Positions 8,026 to 17,528 of a stretch of DNA of 61,054 nt are shown piece by piece (within the stretch, counting starts at the first letter, position 1; the number at the start of each line of letters is the position of its first letter). A model generated the notes under the pieces. It searched no databases and was not told the DNA's origin. It worked only from the letters and a program-made list of their open reading frames with translations. The position numbers were made by a program, and so were the translations under genes. Source of the DNA: Candidatus Flavonifractor intestinipullorum (GTDB lineage: Bacteria > Bacillota > Clostridia > Oscillospirales > Oscillospiraceae); contig DWYC01000036.1 in the NCBI GenBank assembly GCA_019118925.1, forward strand, positions 1 to 61,054, in the 5' to 3' direction.

Positions 8026-8826
8026 TCAAATGATGTGCTTCTCGTCCAGGAGGGACACCAGCTTTTCACAGGTCGCCTTGTCGGCGCCCTCCAGCATGAC
8101 GCCGGCGCCCTTCACCGGGGGGGAGAAGGACTTGTAGACGTTGGTGGGAGAGCCCTTCAGGCCGATGGTGTCCAGATCGATGAGGGGGTCGTCCTTCAGG
8201 GTGTTGAAGTCGTAGACCTCATAGGGCTTGGAGAAGCAGTCCACGATGCCGCCCACGCTCATGTAACGGGGCTCGTTGAGCTCCTTGATGCAGGTCAGAA
8301 GGCAGGGCAGCTGCACCCGGATGGTCATGTAGCCGTCCTCCAGCATCCGCTGCACGGTGACGCTCTTGCCCTCAACCTGGATGTCGGCCACATAGGTCAC
8401 CTGGGGCAGGCCCAGCTTCTCAGCGATCTGGGGGCCCACCTGGGCGGTGTCGCCGTCGATGGCCTGCCGGCCGCAGAAGACGATGGTCTCGTCGTCCAGG
8501 CCGATCTTTTTCAGCGCGGCGGAGAGGATCTGAGAGGTGGCGTAGGTATCGCTGCCGCCGAACTCCCGGCCGGAGACCAGCACGGCCTTGTCCGCGCCCA
8601 TGGCCAGCAGCTCCCGGAGCATGCCCTCGGCGGGCGGGGGGCCCATGGAGACGACGGTGACCTCGCACCCGGTGGCGTCCTTGAGCTTCAGGGCGGCCTC
8701 CACGGCGTTCATGTCGTCGGGGTTGGTGATGGTGGCCATGGAAGCCCGGTCCATGGTGCCGTCGGCCTTCACGGCCACCTTGCCGGAGGTGTCCGGGACC
8801 TGCTTAACGCAAACAATTGCTTTCAT
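8026..8826 (-). CDS. etfB: Electron transfer flavoprotein subunit beta
   Basis: The beta subunit of ETF, partner of the downstream etfA product. At 266 residues it matches clostridial EtfB. It starts MKAIVCVKQVPDTSG, typical of the family, and carries the adenine nucleotide-binding core with GADKAVLVSGR (about 91-101) and DGDTAQVGPQIAEKLGLP (about 137-154). It lies 18 bp after the acyl-CoA dehydrogenase gene and 21 bp before etfA, the usual order of a butyryl-CoA dehydrogenase/Etf operon. Confidence 0.95.
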   Translation of the reverse strand: MKAIVCVKQVPDTSGKVAVKADGTMDRASMATITNPDDMNAVEAALKLKDATGCEVTVVSMGPPPAEGMLRELLAMGADKAVLVSGREFGGSDTYATSQILSAALKKIGLDDETIVFCGRQAIDGDTAQVGPQIAEKLGLPQVTYVADIQVEGKSVTVQRMLEDGYMTIRVQLPCLLTCIKELNEPRYMSVGGIVDCFSKPYEVYDFNTLKDDPLIDLDTIGLKGSPTNVYKSFSPPVKGAGVMLEGADKATCEKLVSLLDEKHII

Positions 8827-8844
8827 GAAATATCCCTCCGTTTC

Positions 8845-9987
<1,143 letters not shown>

Positions 9988-10023
9988 GATTCCTTCCTCC
10001 TTATTACAATGTGGAAATGGGGG

Positions 10024-10800
10024 TTAGCGGTTCTGGAAGGTGGCGGGGCGCTTGTCCAAAAACGCCTGCATGCCCTCTTTCTGATCGGCGGTCGCGAAGC
10101 ACATGGCGAAAAGCTCGTTCTCCACGGCAATACCGCTGTCGATGTCGGTCTGGAGGCCCCGGTCGATGGCCGCCTTGGCGTAGCGGACGGCGATGGGGGC
10201 GTTGCCGGCGATGGTCTTGGCCAGAGACTTGGCCTGCTCCATCAGCTCCTCGGGGGGATAGACCTCGTTGGCCAGGCCGATGCGCAGGGCCTCGTCGGCC
10301 TTGATCATCTTGCCGGTGTAGATGAGCTCCTTGGCCTTGCCCACGCCCACCCGGCGGGGGAGGCGCTGGGTGCCGGAGAAGCCGGGGGTGATGCCCAGAC
10401 CCACCTCGGGCTGGCCGAACTTGGCCTTCTCGCTGGCCAGAATGATGTCGCAGGCGAGGGCCAGCTCACACCCGCCGCCCAGAGCGAAGCCGTTGACGGC
10501 GGCGATGGTGGGGATTTCCAGCTTCTCGATGCGGCGGAACAGGGCGCTGCCCCGCTGGCCCCAGCGGCGGCCGCCGTCCACATCCAGGGGAGCCTGCGCG
10601 CCGATGTCGGCGCCGGCCACAAAGGAGCGGCCCTCGCCGGTGATAATGAGCGCCTTCAGGGAGCGGTCGGCCTCCACAGCGGAAACGGCCTCCTCCAGCT
10701 CGCCGATTACCTGGCCGTTGAGGGCGTTCAGGGCCTCCGGCCGGTTGATGGTGAGAACGGCAATCTGATCCTCCACTTCATAGCGCAGAGTTTGATACAT
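10024..10800 (-). CDS. Enoyl-CoA hydratase (crotonase)
   Basis: A 258-residue crotonase-family enzyme that would interconvert 3-hydroxybutyryl-CoA and crotonyl-CoA. Both catalytic glutamates are present: E112 in ALGGGCELALACD and E132 in FGQPEVGLGITPG. The oxyanion-hole motif AGADI (62-66) is also visible. ATG 10800 is chosen because AAGGAGG lies just upstream; the reading frame extends to 11034 but that part covers the promoter. It is first in the operon crt-acyl-CoA dehydrogenase-etfB-etfA, transcribed from the sigma-54 promoter at 10847-10864. Between genes the spacing is 18-36 bp. Confidence 0.93.
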   Translation of the reverse strand: MYQTLRYEVEDQIAVLTINRPEALNALNGQVIGELEEAVSAVEADRSLKALIITGEGRSFVAGADIGAQAPLDVDGGRRWGQRGSALFRRIEKLEIPTIAAVNGFALGGGCELALACDIILASEKAKFGQPEVGLGITPGFSGTQRLPRRVGVGKAKELIYTGKMIKADEALRIGLANEVYPPEELMEQAKSLAKTIAGNAPIAVRYAKAAIDRGLQTDIDSGIAVENELFAMCFATADQKEGMQAFLDKRPATFQNR

Positions 10801-10846
10801 AAGACATGACCTCCTTGGTTGTCTCAAGCGTTCTGCCGTTATATTA

Positions 10847-10864
10847 CCGCAAATGGCGTGCCAA
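10847..10864 (-). promoter_or_regulatory. Sigma-54 promoter of the crotonase-etf operon
   Basis: Minus-strand sequence TTGGCACGCCATTTGCGG, an exact match to the sigma-54 consensus TGGCACG-N4-TTGC with invariant GG (-24) and GC (-12) correctly spaced. It lies about 47 bp upstream of the crotonase start codon. Such promoters need an AAA+ activator; the gene for one starts at 11127, divergently. Confidence 0.93.
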
Positions 10865-10952
10865 GTTTTTGGGGCGTTTTGGCCGGAGTTTGGCCGGATT
10901 TTCGGGGAAAAGACCGCTCCAAAAACGGGATTTGAGGCTGTGCGGGAACAAT

Positions 10953-10970
10953 CTATTCGTTTTTGAATAG
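10953..10970. promoter_or_regulatory. Candidate activator-binding inverted repeat
   Basis: Perfect inverted repeat CTATTC-N6-GAATAG about 100 bp upstream of the sigma-54 promoter, the normal position for an enhancer of a sigma-54 activator. Related half-sites recur closer to the activator gene: ATTCGAAT (11045-11052) and GAATAGG (11070-11076). Function is inferred from position and symmetry. Apart from these and the promoter I see nothing else in 10801-11126. Confidence 0.5.
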
Positions 10971-11126
10971 CAAATTTTGAGAGATTTTTCGGGGATTTTT
11001 GACGATGAGACGGCGTTTTCGGCATATTTTCCATTCCAATTCACATTCGAATATGGTATACTCATCTTTGAATAGGACGGCGTGCCCACCTCCCGCCGCC
11101 GCAGAATGGGAAAGGAGTTTTCCGGT

Positions 11127-12587
11127 ATGCCGCTGCCCACTACCCCGGAACTGCAAAATCTTCTGGATCAGGACCTGAATTTAAAAGACCTCTTTGCCAT
11201 CCTGGCCCCGGAAAACAATCTGGTGCTGGCCGACGAGATGATGCTCAGCGATGCGGAGGGCACCATCCTCTATGTCAGCGAGAATTATGAGCGCCGCTTC
11301 GGCTTTTCCAAGGGCTCCATTGTGGGGCGCTCGGCCTTCGAGCTGGAGGCCGAGGGGGTCTTTGACCCCTGCGTCACCGCCACCGTCATCCGGGAAAAGC
11401 GCAAGGTCACCACCACCCAGCAGATCAACCACACGCACATGAATGTGCTCACCGTGGGAGTGCCTCTCTTTAACAGCAGGAACGAGCTCAAGTATGAGGT
11501 GTGCTTTAATACTGTCTCCATGGAGCAGATCAACGCCATCCAGCAGCAGTACCGCACCCTTCAGGAGTCCCTCCAGCAGTACTCGGCGGAGCTGCAGGAC
11601 CTGCGGGCCCGGAACACGGACACCAACGGCCTCTTCTTCCAGGGCCCCAGGATGCAGCGGGTGTGGAGCCTCATTCAGAACATCGCGGGCACCAAGGCCA
11701 ACATCCTCATCACCGGAGAGACCGGCGTGGGCAAAAGCGTCATCGCCAAAACCATCCACCGCCTGAGCAACCGCAGCCAGGGGCCCTTTATCGAGGTCAA
11801 CTGCGCCGTCCTCCACGAGAATCTGATCGAGTCGGAGCTCTTCGGCTACGAGAAGGGGGCCTTTACCGGGGCCTCCTCCGGCGGCAAGATCGGCAAGATC
11901 GAGCTGGCCAACCACGGTACCCTCTTTCTGGACGAGATCGGAGAGCTCCCCCTGCACGTACAGTCCAAGCTCCTGCAGCTCATTCAGGAAAAGGTCATCG
12001 AGCGGGTCTCGGGCAACCGGCGCATCGCCCTGGATTTCCACCTCATCGCCGCCACCAACCGGAATCTGGAGGAGGACATCCAGAGCGGGCGCTTCCGCAG
12101 CGACCTCTTCTACCGGCTCAACGTGGTGCGGATTCACATTCCGCCCCTGCGGGAGCGGCGGGAGGAAATCTGTCCCCTGGCCTACCGCTTTCTGGACCGC
12201 TTCAGCCGGGAGTACGACAAGAAGAAGCTCACCATGAGCCCCCGCTTTCTCAGCTTTCTGGAGGGGTACGACTGGCCGGGAAACGTCCGGCAGCTGGAAA
12301 ATCTGATGGAGCGCATGGCCATCATCGCCCAGCATCCGGTGCTGGATCTGGACGATCTGCCCGCGGAATTCGACACCACCCCGCCGCCTGCGGCTCCGGC
12401 CCCCGCGGGACGGAGCGATACCAGGAGTTTGAGCGAGCGCATGGAGGACTATGAGGGTGAGATCATCCGGGACTCCTACCGGCGCAACCGGACCACCGTG
12501 GCTGTGGCCCGGGAGCTGGGGATCAGTCAGGCCACCGCCGCCCGCAAGATCGCCAAGTATGTGGCGGGCTATCCGGAGCGGGGATAA
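11127..12587 (+). CDS. Sigma-54-dependent transcriptional activator (PAS-AAA+-Fis)
   Basis: A 486-residue enhancer-binding protein that opens sigma-54 promoters by ATP hydrolysis. The N-terminal ~135 residues form a PAS-like sensor (VLADEMMLSDAEGTILYVSE), followed by a coiled-coil linker (about 135-165). The AAA+ domain has Walker A GETGVGKS (197-204), the sigma-54 contact loop GAFTGA (244-249) and Walker B TLFLDEIGEL. A Fis-type helix-turn-helix closes the protein (VAVARELGISQATAARKIAKY). There is no receiver domain, so it probably senses a ligand directly. ATG 11127 has GGAG 9 nt upstream. It is divergent from the crotonase operon, its likely target. Confidence 0.93.
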   Translation: MPLPTTPELQNLLDQDLNLKDLFAILAPENNLVLADEMMLSDAEGTILYVSENYERRFGFSKGSIVGRSAFELEAEGVFDPCVTATVIREKRKVTTTQQINHTHMNVLTVGVPLFNSRNELKYEVCFNTVSMEQINAIQQQYRTLQESLQQYSAELQDLRARNTDTNGLFFQGPRMQRVWSLIQNIAGTKANILITGETGVGKSVIAKTIHRLSNRSQGPFIEVNCAVLHENLIESELFGYEKGAFTGASSGGKIGKIELANHGTLFLDEIGELPLHVQSKLLQLIQEKVIERVSGNRRIALDFHLIAATNRNLEEDIQSGRFRSDLFYRLNVVRIHIPPLRERREEICPLAYRFLDRFSREYDKKKLTMSPRFLSFLEGYDWPGNVRQLENLMERMAIIAQHPVLDLDDLPAEFDTTPPPAAPAPAGRSDTRSLSERMEDYEGEIIRDSYRRNRTTVAVARELGISQATAARKIAKYVAGYPERG

Positions 12588-12594
12588 AAAGAAG

Positions 12595-12634
12595 CGCGCC
12601 CCCTCCCGCTTTGGCGGGAGGGGGCGCGGTGTTT
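12595..12634. terminator. Bidirectional terminator between activator and symporter
   Basis: A 15-bp stem (12595-12609 with 12614-12628), starting CGCGCCCCCT, with loop TTTG. It is followed by GTGTTTTCC on the plus strand and CTTCTTTTTATCC on the minus strand. It separates the convergent activator and symporter genes. Confidence 0.88.
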
Positions 12635-12649
12635 TCCGAAAAGCCGCGC

Positions 12650-14245
12650 TCAGCGGATCAAGGCCAGAATAACATACTGGGCGGCGAAGATGACCAGCAG
12701 GGCCACGCCGTACTGATCCAGGTGGAAGGGGAGGAGGGAGACGCCCTCGGCGTCCTTGTCCTGGTGCTCGGCGATCATTTTGGCCCGCAGGCCCTTGACG
12801 GTATAGGGGCGGATGTCCTCCAGGCTCTTTTCGCGGGGGAGGACAAAGCTCAGGGCGTAGCTCACCACCAGGGTGATGGCGCAGCCGATGGCCGGATTGA
12901 TGAGCCAGCTGGTGTTGTAGGTGGTGGCGATCAGATAGCCCGAGACAATTCCCACCAGGAAGCCGATGGCGGTGCCCCGGTCGCTGGCCCGGGTGGTGAA
13001 CATGGCCAGCAGGAAGGAGGCCAGCGCCGGACCGGAGAAGTAGGAGATATAGCGGCCCACCACGTCGATGACCGAGGCCACCGTCCCCGTGAAGCCGAAC
13101 ATGACGATGAGGATGATGAAGATGCCCAGCACCACCGAGATGGTCATGGTCATGCGCAGGGAAGAGGTCTTGCCCTTCTCCTTGGCAAAGTACTGCTCAT
13201 AAATGTCCTTGGTAAAGACGGTGGTCATGGAGTTGAGGAGGGAGTCCACACTGGACATGGCCGCGGCAAACACCGCCGCGATGACCAGACCCAGCACGCC
13301 CACAGGCAGGTTGTCCAGCATGAAGCCGATCATGATCTCGTTGCTGGTGGCGAACTCCCTGCCGCCGTAGTAGACAAAGAAGATGCAGCCCACAAAGAGC
13401 ATCAGGAAGTACATCAGGTTCATGATGATGGAGCTGGAGACAAAGGAGCGCTTGATGCCCCGCATGGACTTGGAGGTGAGAATCCGCTGCACCTGGGCCT
13501 GGTCGAAGCAGAAGTAGCGCACCCACTGGAAGATGCCGAAGCAGGAGGCCAGGAAGCAGTTGGTCTTGGTCACGTCCAGGCTGAAGTCGAAGGCGTTGAA
13601 CTTTCCGGCGGCGTGGGCCTCGCCCAGCGTGGTGAAAAAGCCCAGGCCGGTGCTGTTCATGGCGTAGATGAGGATGAAGATCAGCCCGCCCCACAGCACG
13701 ACCATCTGCACCGCGTCGGTCCAGATGACCGCCTTGATGCCGCCGGCGACGGTGTAGATGATGGCGCAGAGCACCGTCAGGGGGACGATGACGTTCAGGC
13801 TCCAGCCGGTGATGGTCTGGATGATGAGGGCGGGGATGTAGACCATGGAGGAGACCTGAATGAGGGAGTTAATGAAGAACTGGGCCACCGTCAGCAGCCG
13901 GGTGAACTTGCCCATCCGCAGCTCCATGTACTCATAGACCGAGGAGACCCGCAGGTGGTAAAAGACGGGGACGGCGATAAAGACCGCCAGGAAGCAGGCC
14001 AGAGGCACCGTGATGTTCTGCATAAAGGGCATCAGGCCCTCGGTATAGGCCCAGCCGGATCCGCCGATAAAGCTGTTGGCGCTGATCATGGTGGCCGCCA
14101 CCGAGAGGGCCACCGGGAGCCACGGCATGGACCGCCCCGCCAGGAAATAGTCCTCCTGAGAGGCGTTGTCCTTGCCCACCACAAAGCCGATCACCAACAT
14201 GGCAATCAGATAGACGATGATAATGCCCGCGTCGATCCAAGACAT
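12650..14245 (-). CDS. Sodium:solute symporter (SSS family)
   Basis: A 531-residue integral membrane transporter with about 13 membrane spans in the LeuT-like SSS fold (as in SGLT, PutP and PanF), importing an organic solute with Na+. Family motifs include DYFLAGRSMPWLPVALS near the N-terminus, AGGIKAVIWTDAVQ in the middle, and AAAMSSVDSLLNS around residue 330. It is the second gene after an NTF2-like protein (72-bp gap); both appear to be controlled by the LacI-family repressor at 15543-16613 through operators at 15371-15517. The substrate is not predictable from sequence; context suggests a sugar, polyol or organic acid fed to the neighbouring catabolic genes. Confidence 0.9.
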   Translation of the reverse strand: MSWIDAGIIIVYLIAMLVIGFVVGKDNASQEDYFLAGRSMPWLPVALSVAATMISANSFIGGSGWAYTEGLMPFMQNITVPLACFLAVFIAVPVFYHLRVSSVYEYMELRMGKFTRLLTVAQFFINSLIQVSSMVYIPALIIQTITGWSLNVIVPLTVLCAIIYTVAGGIKAVIWTDAVQMVVLWGGLIFILIYAMNSTGLGFFTTLGEAHAAGKFNAFDFSLDVTKTNCFLASCFGIFQWVRYFCFDQAQVQRILTSKSMRGIKRSFVSSSIIMNLMYFLMLFVGCIFFVYYGGREFATSNEIMIGFMLDNLPVGVLGLVIAAVFAAAMSSVDSLLNSMTTVFTKDIYEQYFAKEKGKTSSLRMTMTISVVLGIFIILIVMFGFTGTVASVIDVVGRYISYFSGPALASFLLAMFTTRASDRGTAIGFLVGIVSGYLIATTYNTSWLINPAIGCAITLVVSYALSFVLPREKSLEDIRPYTVKGLRAKMIAEHQDKDAEGVSLLPFHLDQYGVALLVIFAAQYVILALIR

Positions 14246-14317
14246 AAGTTAGCTCCTTTCTTCTCCGTTCTGGTTGAGCGTATACAGCGTAGCGTTGTGG
14301 GAAGGAATGGGCCGGGA

Positions 14318-15331
14318 TTACACGTTGGGAGGGAAAATGGAGCGGGTGCGTTCAAAGATATCCAGCCCTTGCTGCTTGAGCCACCAGGGCAGATCGATGA
14401 GCACCCAGTTTTCCGAGAGCTTGTCCCCCTGGCGGCAGTAGACGTCCACCACCATCATATCGGCGCTCTCCCCGGCGGGCAGGCCCAGAAATCCCCCGGC
14501 ATTCCGGTTGGTGAGGTTGGGCCAGCCGAAGAAACAGGCGAATTTTCCCTCGGCCAGGCGGACGGCGTGACCATGGAAGGTCTTGCCCGTCAGCCCCCGG
14601 CGGAAGGGACCGGTGTGCTGCTCGATATAGCGGGGAATGGTATAGGTGGCGCCGATGCCGCAGGGGCCGTACCAGATCATATCCTCCGCCCAGGAGCGGG
14701 AGAGATCCGCCACGGAGGGGGGCTCCATGGAGCCGCTCTGATTGAGTTTGTCCAGGTCGTCCACCATCTGGTTGACCAGCTTCAGGGTTTTCACCCCCTC
14801 CTCGGCAGGGGCGTCGGCGAAGAGAAGGCCGTCGTGCGTCCGGGGACCGGGGTAGATAAAATACTGTCCCGTCATGGGCGGAAGAGGGTAGACCCCCGCC
14901 TGATGCATCAGGCCGATCCAGTCCAGAAACAGGCCGGTCTGGGTGATCTTCCCCCCCTGGACGCAGTTGAATTCCGCATAGCGCAGGCTGGCCATTTTCC
15001 GGGTGGGGCGGATGCCCAGGATCTCATGGTCAAACAGACCCATAAAATGGCCCATGCTCATGACCCAGACGGTCCCGTCCAGTTCGTTATTCCCGGCGAT
15101 AAACACATCTATGCGCCGCTGCATGTGGGTGAGGGCCCGCTTGAGGGGGGACCAGAAGCGGCCAGCCACCTCGTCCACATGCTCCAGCGTGCGGAAGGGA
15201 TAGCTGCTCCGCCAGGCATAGTCCGGCCCCAAAAAGCGCTCCAGCGCGCCCGGAACCGCATCGGGGGCCGCTTGCTCCAGGGCGTTGTAGTAGTCCAGGA
15301 CCAGACGTTTTTCGAATTGGTAAGAACCCAT
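14318..15331 (-). CDS. SnoaL/NTF2-like protein, probable tandem-domain
   Basis: A 337-residue soluble protein resembling SnoaL-like polyketide cyclases (NTF2 fold). Its length and two related stretches (FLGPDYAWRSSYPF... early; DLSRSWAEDMIWYGPCGIG... after residue 200) suggest two NTF2 domains in tandem. No signal peptide. A GAGGAGG site precedes the ATG. It is first in an operon with the SSS symporter and lies downstream of three palindromic LacI-type operators. NTF2-like proteins serve as isomerases, cyclases, dehydratases or binding proteins, so the reaction is unknown. Two smaller NTF2-like genes at 16911-18067 suggest a shared substrate class. Confidence 0.7.
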   Translation of the reverse strand: MGSYQFEKRLVLDYYNALEQAAPDAVPGALERFLGPDYAWRSSYPFRTLEHVDEVAGRFWSPLKRALTHMQRRIDVFIAGNNELDGTVWVMSMGHFMGLFDHEILGIRPTRKMASLRYAEFNCVQGGKITQTGLFLDWIGLMHQAGVYPLPPMTGQYFIYPGPRTHDGLLFADAPAEEGVKTLKLVNQMVDDLDKLNQSGSMEPPSVADLSRSWAEDMIWYGPCGIGATYTIPRYIEQHTGPFRRGLTGKTFHGHAVRLAEGKFACFFGWPNLTNRNAGGFLGLPAGESADMMVVDVYCRQGDKLSENWVLIDLPWWLKQQGLDIFERTRSIFPPNV

Positions 15332-15370
15332 GAAATGACCTCCTCTTCATTCAGACAACGGTTGAACTCT

Positions 15371-15392
15371 AAAATGATAACGTTATCATTTT
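15371..15392. promoter_or_regulatory. LacI-type operator O1
   Basis: A perfect 22-bp palindrome with half-site AAAATGATAAC, centred at 15381.5, 40 bp upstream of the NTF2-like/symporter operon start codon. Its central GATAACGTTATC is typical of LacI-family operators. Confidence 0.88.
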
Positions 15393-15434
15393 GCCGCAGA
15401 AGAAACACGCAACCCTCCTTTCCTGCGGGCCCCT

Positions 15435-15456
15435 GAAATGCGAACGTTATCATTTT
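15435..15456. promoter_or_regulatory. LacI-type operator O2
   Basis: Near-palindrome centred at 15445.5 with left half GAAATGCGAAC and right half GTTATCATTTT, the latter identical to that of O1. It lies 64 bp from O1, about six helical turns. Confidence 0.82.
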
Positions 15457-15495
15457 TGACAAAAAAGAATATGCCGGAAAGACGGACCGGTTCTC

Positions 15496-15517
15496 TGCAT
15501 GAGAACGTTATCATTTT
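15496..15517. promoter_or_regulatory. LacI-type operator O3
   Basis: Near-palindrome centred at 15506.5 with left half TGCATGAGAAC and right half GTTATCATTTT. It lies 61 bp from O2 and 26 bp from the 3' end of the LacI-family gene. Confidence 0.82.
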
Positions 15518-15542
15518 CGGATAAAACAAAACGGAACCGGGG

Positions 15543-16613
15543 TCAGGGGGACAAAAGAACCGGCCTGCGGCGGGAGACGCTGCCGCGCAGGTGGAGCCGG
15601 GGGGGCTCCCGGTAAATCCGGGAGGCCTGGGGCGCGCCGTTGAGGGCGTCGGAGAGGAGCTGCACGGCCTTCTCCGCCAGCTCCTGGGAGGGCTGCTCAA
15701 TGCAGGTCAGATCGTAAGACTGAAACTGCGCGCCGATCAGGTCGTCGTAGGCGGCGATGTTGAAGTCGGCGGGAATGCGCAGGCCAAAGGAATAACGGGC
15801 GGCGTCCATATAGCCCAGCGCCATCCGGGTACCGGTGCTGAACACGGTGTCGGGCCGCTCCTTCCGGGAGAGGACCCGGCGGGCAATCTCCTGGCCCGAT
15901 TCATAGGTGTAGTCGCCGTATTCAATGTGCAGGCGGTGGGGGCCGCAAGCCTCCAGGCCGGAGCGGAAGCCCTCCAGGCGCTCTTCCACATCGTAATACT
16001 GGCTCTTGAAGGCGGAGAGGAAGAGAAACTCCCGCCCGCCCATGTCGTAGAGATAACGGGCCATTTCCCGGGTGCCCCGGCGGTTGTCGCAGATTACCGA
16101 GGGCCAGGCGGTGCTGTGGCGGTATACATTGACCAGGATAACCGGAGCCGGAAACGGCGTATCGCCCTTCAGACTCTCAAACCCGGCGGCCAGGGAGGCG
16201 GCGGTAATGATGATGCCGTCGACCTGGTAGGACAGAAAGCAGTTGAAAATATCCTGTAGGTCCCGGTAGGCAGCCGCGTTAAAGACCATGACGCGCATGC
16301 CAAGCTCCTGAATCAGATTGGTCATGCGGCAGAAGAGATCAAAGTAAAAGGAGTTGAACTCCTCGGACATGACCACGCCGATGATGCCCGAGCGCTTGGA
16401 GATCAGCCCCCGGGCGAGGGCGTTGGGGTGATAGCCCAGCTCCTGGGCGGCGGAGAGGACCTTCTGTTCCAGCTTTGCGCTGACCCGGCCCTTCCACTTT
16501 TTGTCGAACACCCGGCAGACCGAGGCCACCGAAACGCCGGCCCGCGCCGCCACGTCCTTCGATGTGACGGAACCGGACCCGGTCCGCGGATTCTGCTGCC
16601 CAGACTGCCCCAC
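15543..16613 (-). CDS. LacI family transcriptional regulator
   Basis: A 356-residue LacI/GalR repressor: an N-terminal helix-turn-helix and hinge (VTSKDVAARAGVSVASVCRV, about 16-35) and a periplasmic-binding-protein-like effector domain (GIIGVVMSEEFNSFYFDLF onward). The start is GTG at 16613 with GGAG 10 nt upstream; an internal GTG at MTSKDVA is an alternative. Its own promoter is overlapped by an operator (16626-16647), and three more sites lie past its 3' end before the NTF2-like/symporter operon. So it very probably represses itself and that operon. The ligand is likely a sugar-like molecule. Confidence 0.93.
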   Translation of the reverse strand: MGQSGQQNPRTGSGSVTSKDVAARAGVSVASVCRVFDKKWKGRVSAKLEQKVLSAAQELGYHPNALARGLISKRSGIIGVVMSEEFNSFYFDLFCRMTNLIQELGMRVMVFNAAAYRDLQDIFNCFLSYQVDGIIITAASLAAGFESLKGDTPFPAPVILVNVYRHSTAWPSVICDNRRGTREMARYLYDMGGREFLFLSAFKSQYYDVEERLEGFRSGLEACGPHRLHIEYGDYTYESGQEIARRVLSRKERPDTVFSTGTRMALGYMDAARYSFGLRIPADFNIAAYDDLIGAQFQSYDLTCIEQPSQELAEKAVQLLSDALNGAPQASRIYREPPRLHLRGSVSRRRPVLLSP

Positions 16614-16625
16614 AGTATGTCATCT

Positions 16626-16647
16626 CCATTGATAACGATATCATTTT
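16626..16647. promoter_or_regulatory. LacI-type operator O4 (autoregulatory)
   Basis: Near-palindrome centred at 16636.5, CCATTGATAAC / GATATCATTTT. It matches O1-O3 and lies just downstream of the -10 box of the regulator's own promoter, over the expected transcription start. Confidence 0.85.
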
Positions 16648-16651
16648 TTTC

Positions 16652-16680
16652 AATATAACATGCCCATCCGCGCCTGTCAA
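16652..16680 (-). promoter_or_regulatory. Sigma-A promoter of the LacI-family gene
   Basis: Minus strand: TTGACA (16680-16675), 17-bp spacer, TATATT (16657-16652). Confidence 0.85.
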
Positions 16681-16812
16681 CGGTTTTCCACACAGAGTGG
16701 AAAAAAACTCAGGAAAACAGGTCCTCCGGCGCCGGTTCGTCAGAAGCGATAAAAATAGAAATCACTTTTTGTAAAATACAGATAAAGTGATAAAACCGGT
16801 GCGCATAACGCC
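16681..16812. other. Intergenic region between divergent promoters
   Basis: The only structure seen is the inverted repeat TTTTCCAC-acaga-GTGGAAAA (about 16682-16702), with no T-tract in the right orientation for a terminator. It may be a regulator site for one of the two divergent promoters. No gene is seen. Confidence 0.4.
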
Positions 16813-16841
16813 TTGACAATCGTATGCACAGGTGCTAGGAT
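16813..16841 (+). promoter_or_regulatory. Sigma-A promoter of the NTF2-like gene pair
   Basis: A perfect -35 TTGACA (16813-16818), 17-bp spacer, and TAGGAT (16836-16841). It lies about 70 bp upstream of the first NTF2-like start codon. Confidence 0.82.
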
Positions 16842-16910
16842 GAACCCATACCTTCCACTCAATGGTACGAAGAGTTGGATGGGCGATCCATGCAAGGGGG
16901 ATATGTTTTT

Positions 16911-17528
16911 ATGGGACGAAAAGAAGTCCTGGCCGAGCGCCGGGCGCTGGAAGAATTTTATTACAACTGCAAGCTGGAGACCCCCGAAGAGGTGGCCAGG
17001 CTCTTTGAGGTCTACACGCAGCTCATCTGGACGCACCATCAGGCGGGTCTGGTCTACGACTACTACTGCGACGAGACGGTCATCAACCGGGAAGGCGGCG
17101 GCAAGATGGTGGGCGGCGTGAACGTGACGGAGGTTCACACGATTCCCTCGTTTGCCCCCTATCCCAGCAGCCGGACCGTCTTTTACGATATCTTCTGCGT
17201 GGGCAACCAGGAGGACGGCTACCGCTTCGGCCAGGTGACCAGCCGCAACGGCGTCTACGCCAAGGGCGGCCCCAGCAGCGCGGGAGTGGGCGACGGCACC
17301 CTCATCCGGGAAGAGGACCAGCTCAACTTCTGCCAGTGCTATGTCAACAAGGTCAACGGCCGCTGGGTGGTCACCGACGAGTACCTGGGCTACGGCGAGG
17401 AGGTTACCCGCCGGCGTCTGGCCCGCTCGCAGCCCTTCTACGAGACGGTGCTGGGCAATCTGGAGGAGCAGCCGGAAGCTTCCGCGGAGGAGGCCCCCGC
17501 GGTGGAGGAAGAGGAGGAGTCGAAATGA
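16911..17528 (+). CDS. NTF2/SnoaL-like protein
   Basis: A 205-residue soluble protein with NTF2/SnoaL-like features: an N-terminal helix (EFYYNCKLETPEEVARLFEVY), then a mixed beta region with the typical W-V-x-D-E ending (GRWVVTDEYLGYGEEV). The last ~25 residues are a Glu/Ala-rich acidic tail. ATG 16911 is chosen for AAGGGGG 10 nt upstream. Its stop overlaps the next start (ATGA), so the two NTF2-like proteins are translationally coupled and may form a heteromer. The reaction is unknown; it could be a dehydratase, isomerase or binding protein for the adjacent catabolic cluster. Confidence 0.7.
   Translation: MGRKEVLAERRALEEFYYNCKLETPEEVARLFEVYTQLIWTHHQAGLVYDYYCDETVINREGGGKMVGGVNVTEVHTIPSFAPYPSSRTVFYDIFCVGNQEDGYRFGQVTSRNGVYAKGGPSSAGVGDGTLIREEDQLNFCQCYVNKVNGRWVVTDEYLGYGEEVTRRRLARSQPFYETVLGNLEEQPEASAEEAPAVEEEEESK

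Noticed and set aside
10801-11034. Longer N-terminus for the crotonase
   Set aside because: The extension covers the sigma-54 promoter and enhancer region, and has no crotonase-like sequence; the ATG at 10800 has an ideal ribosome site.
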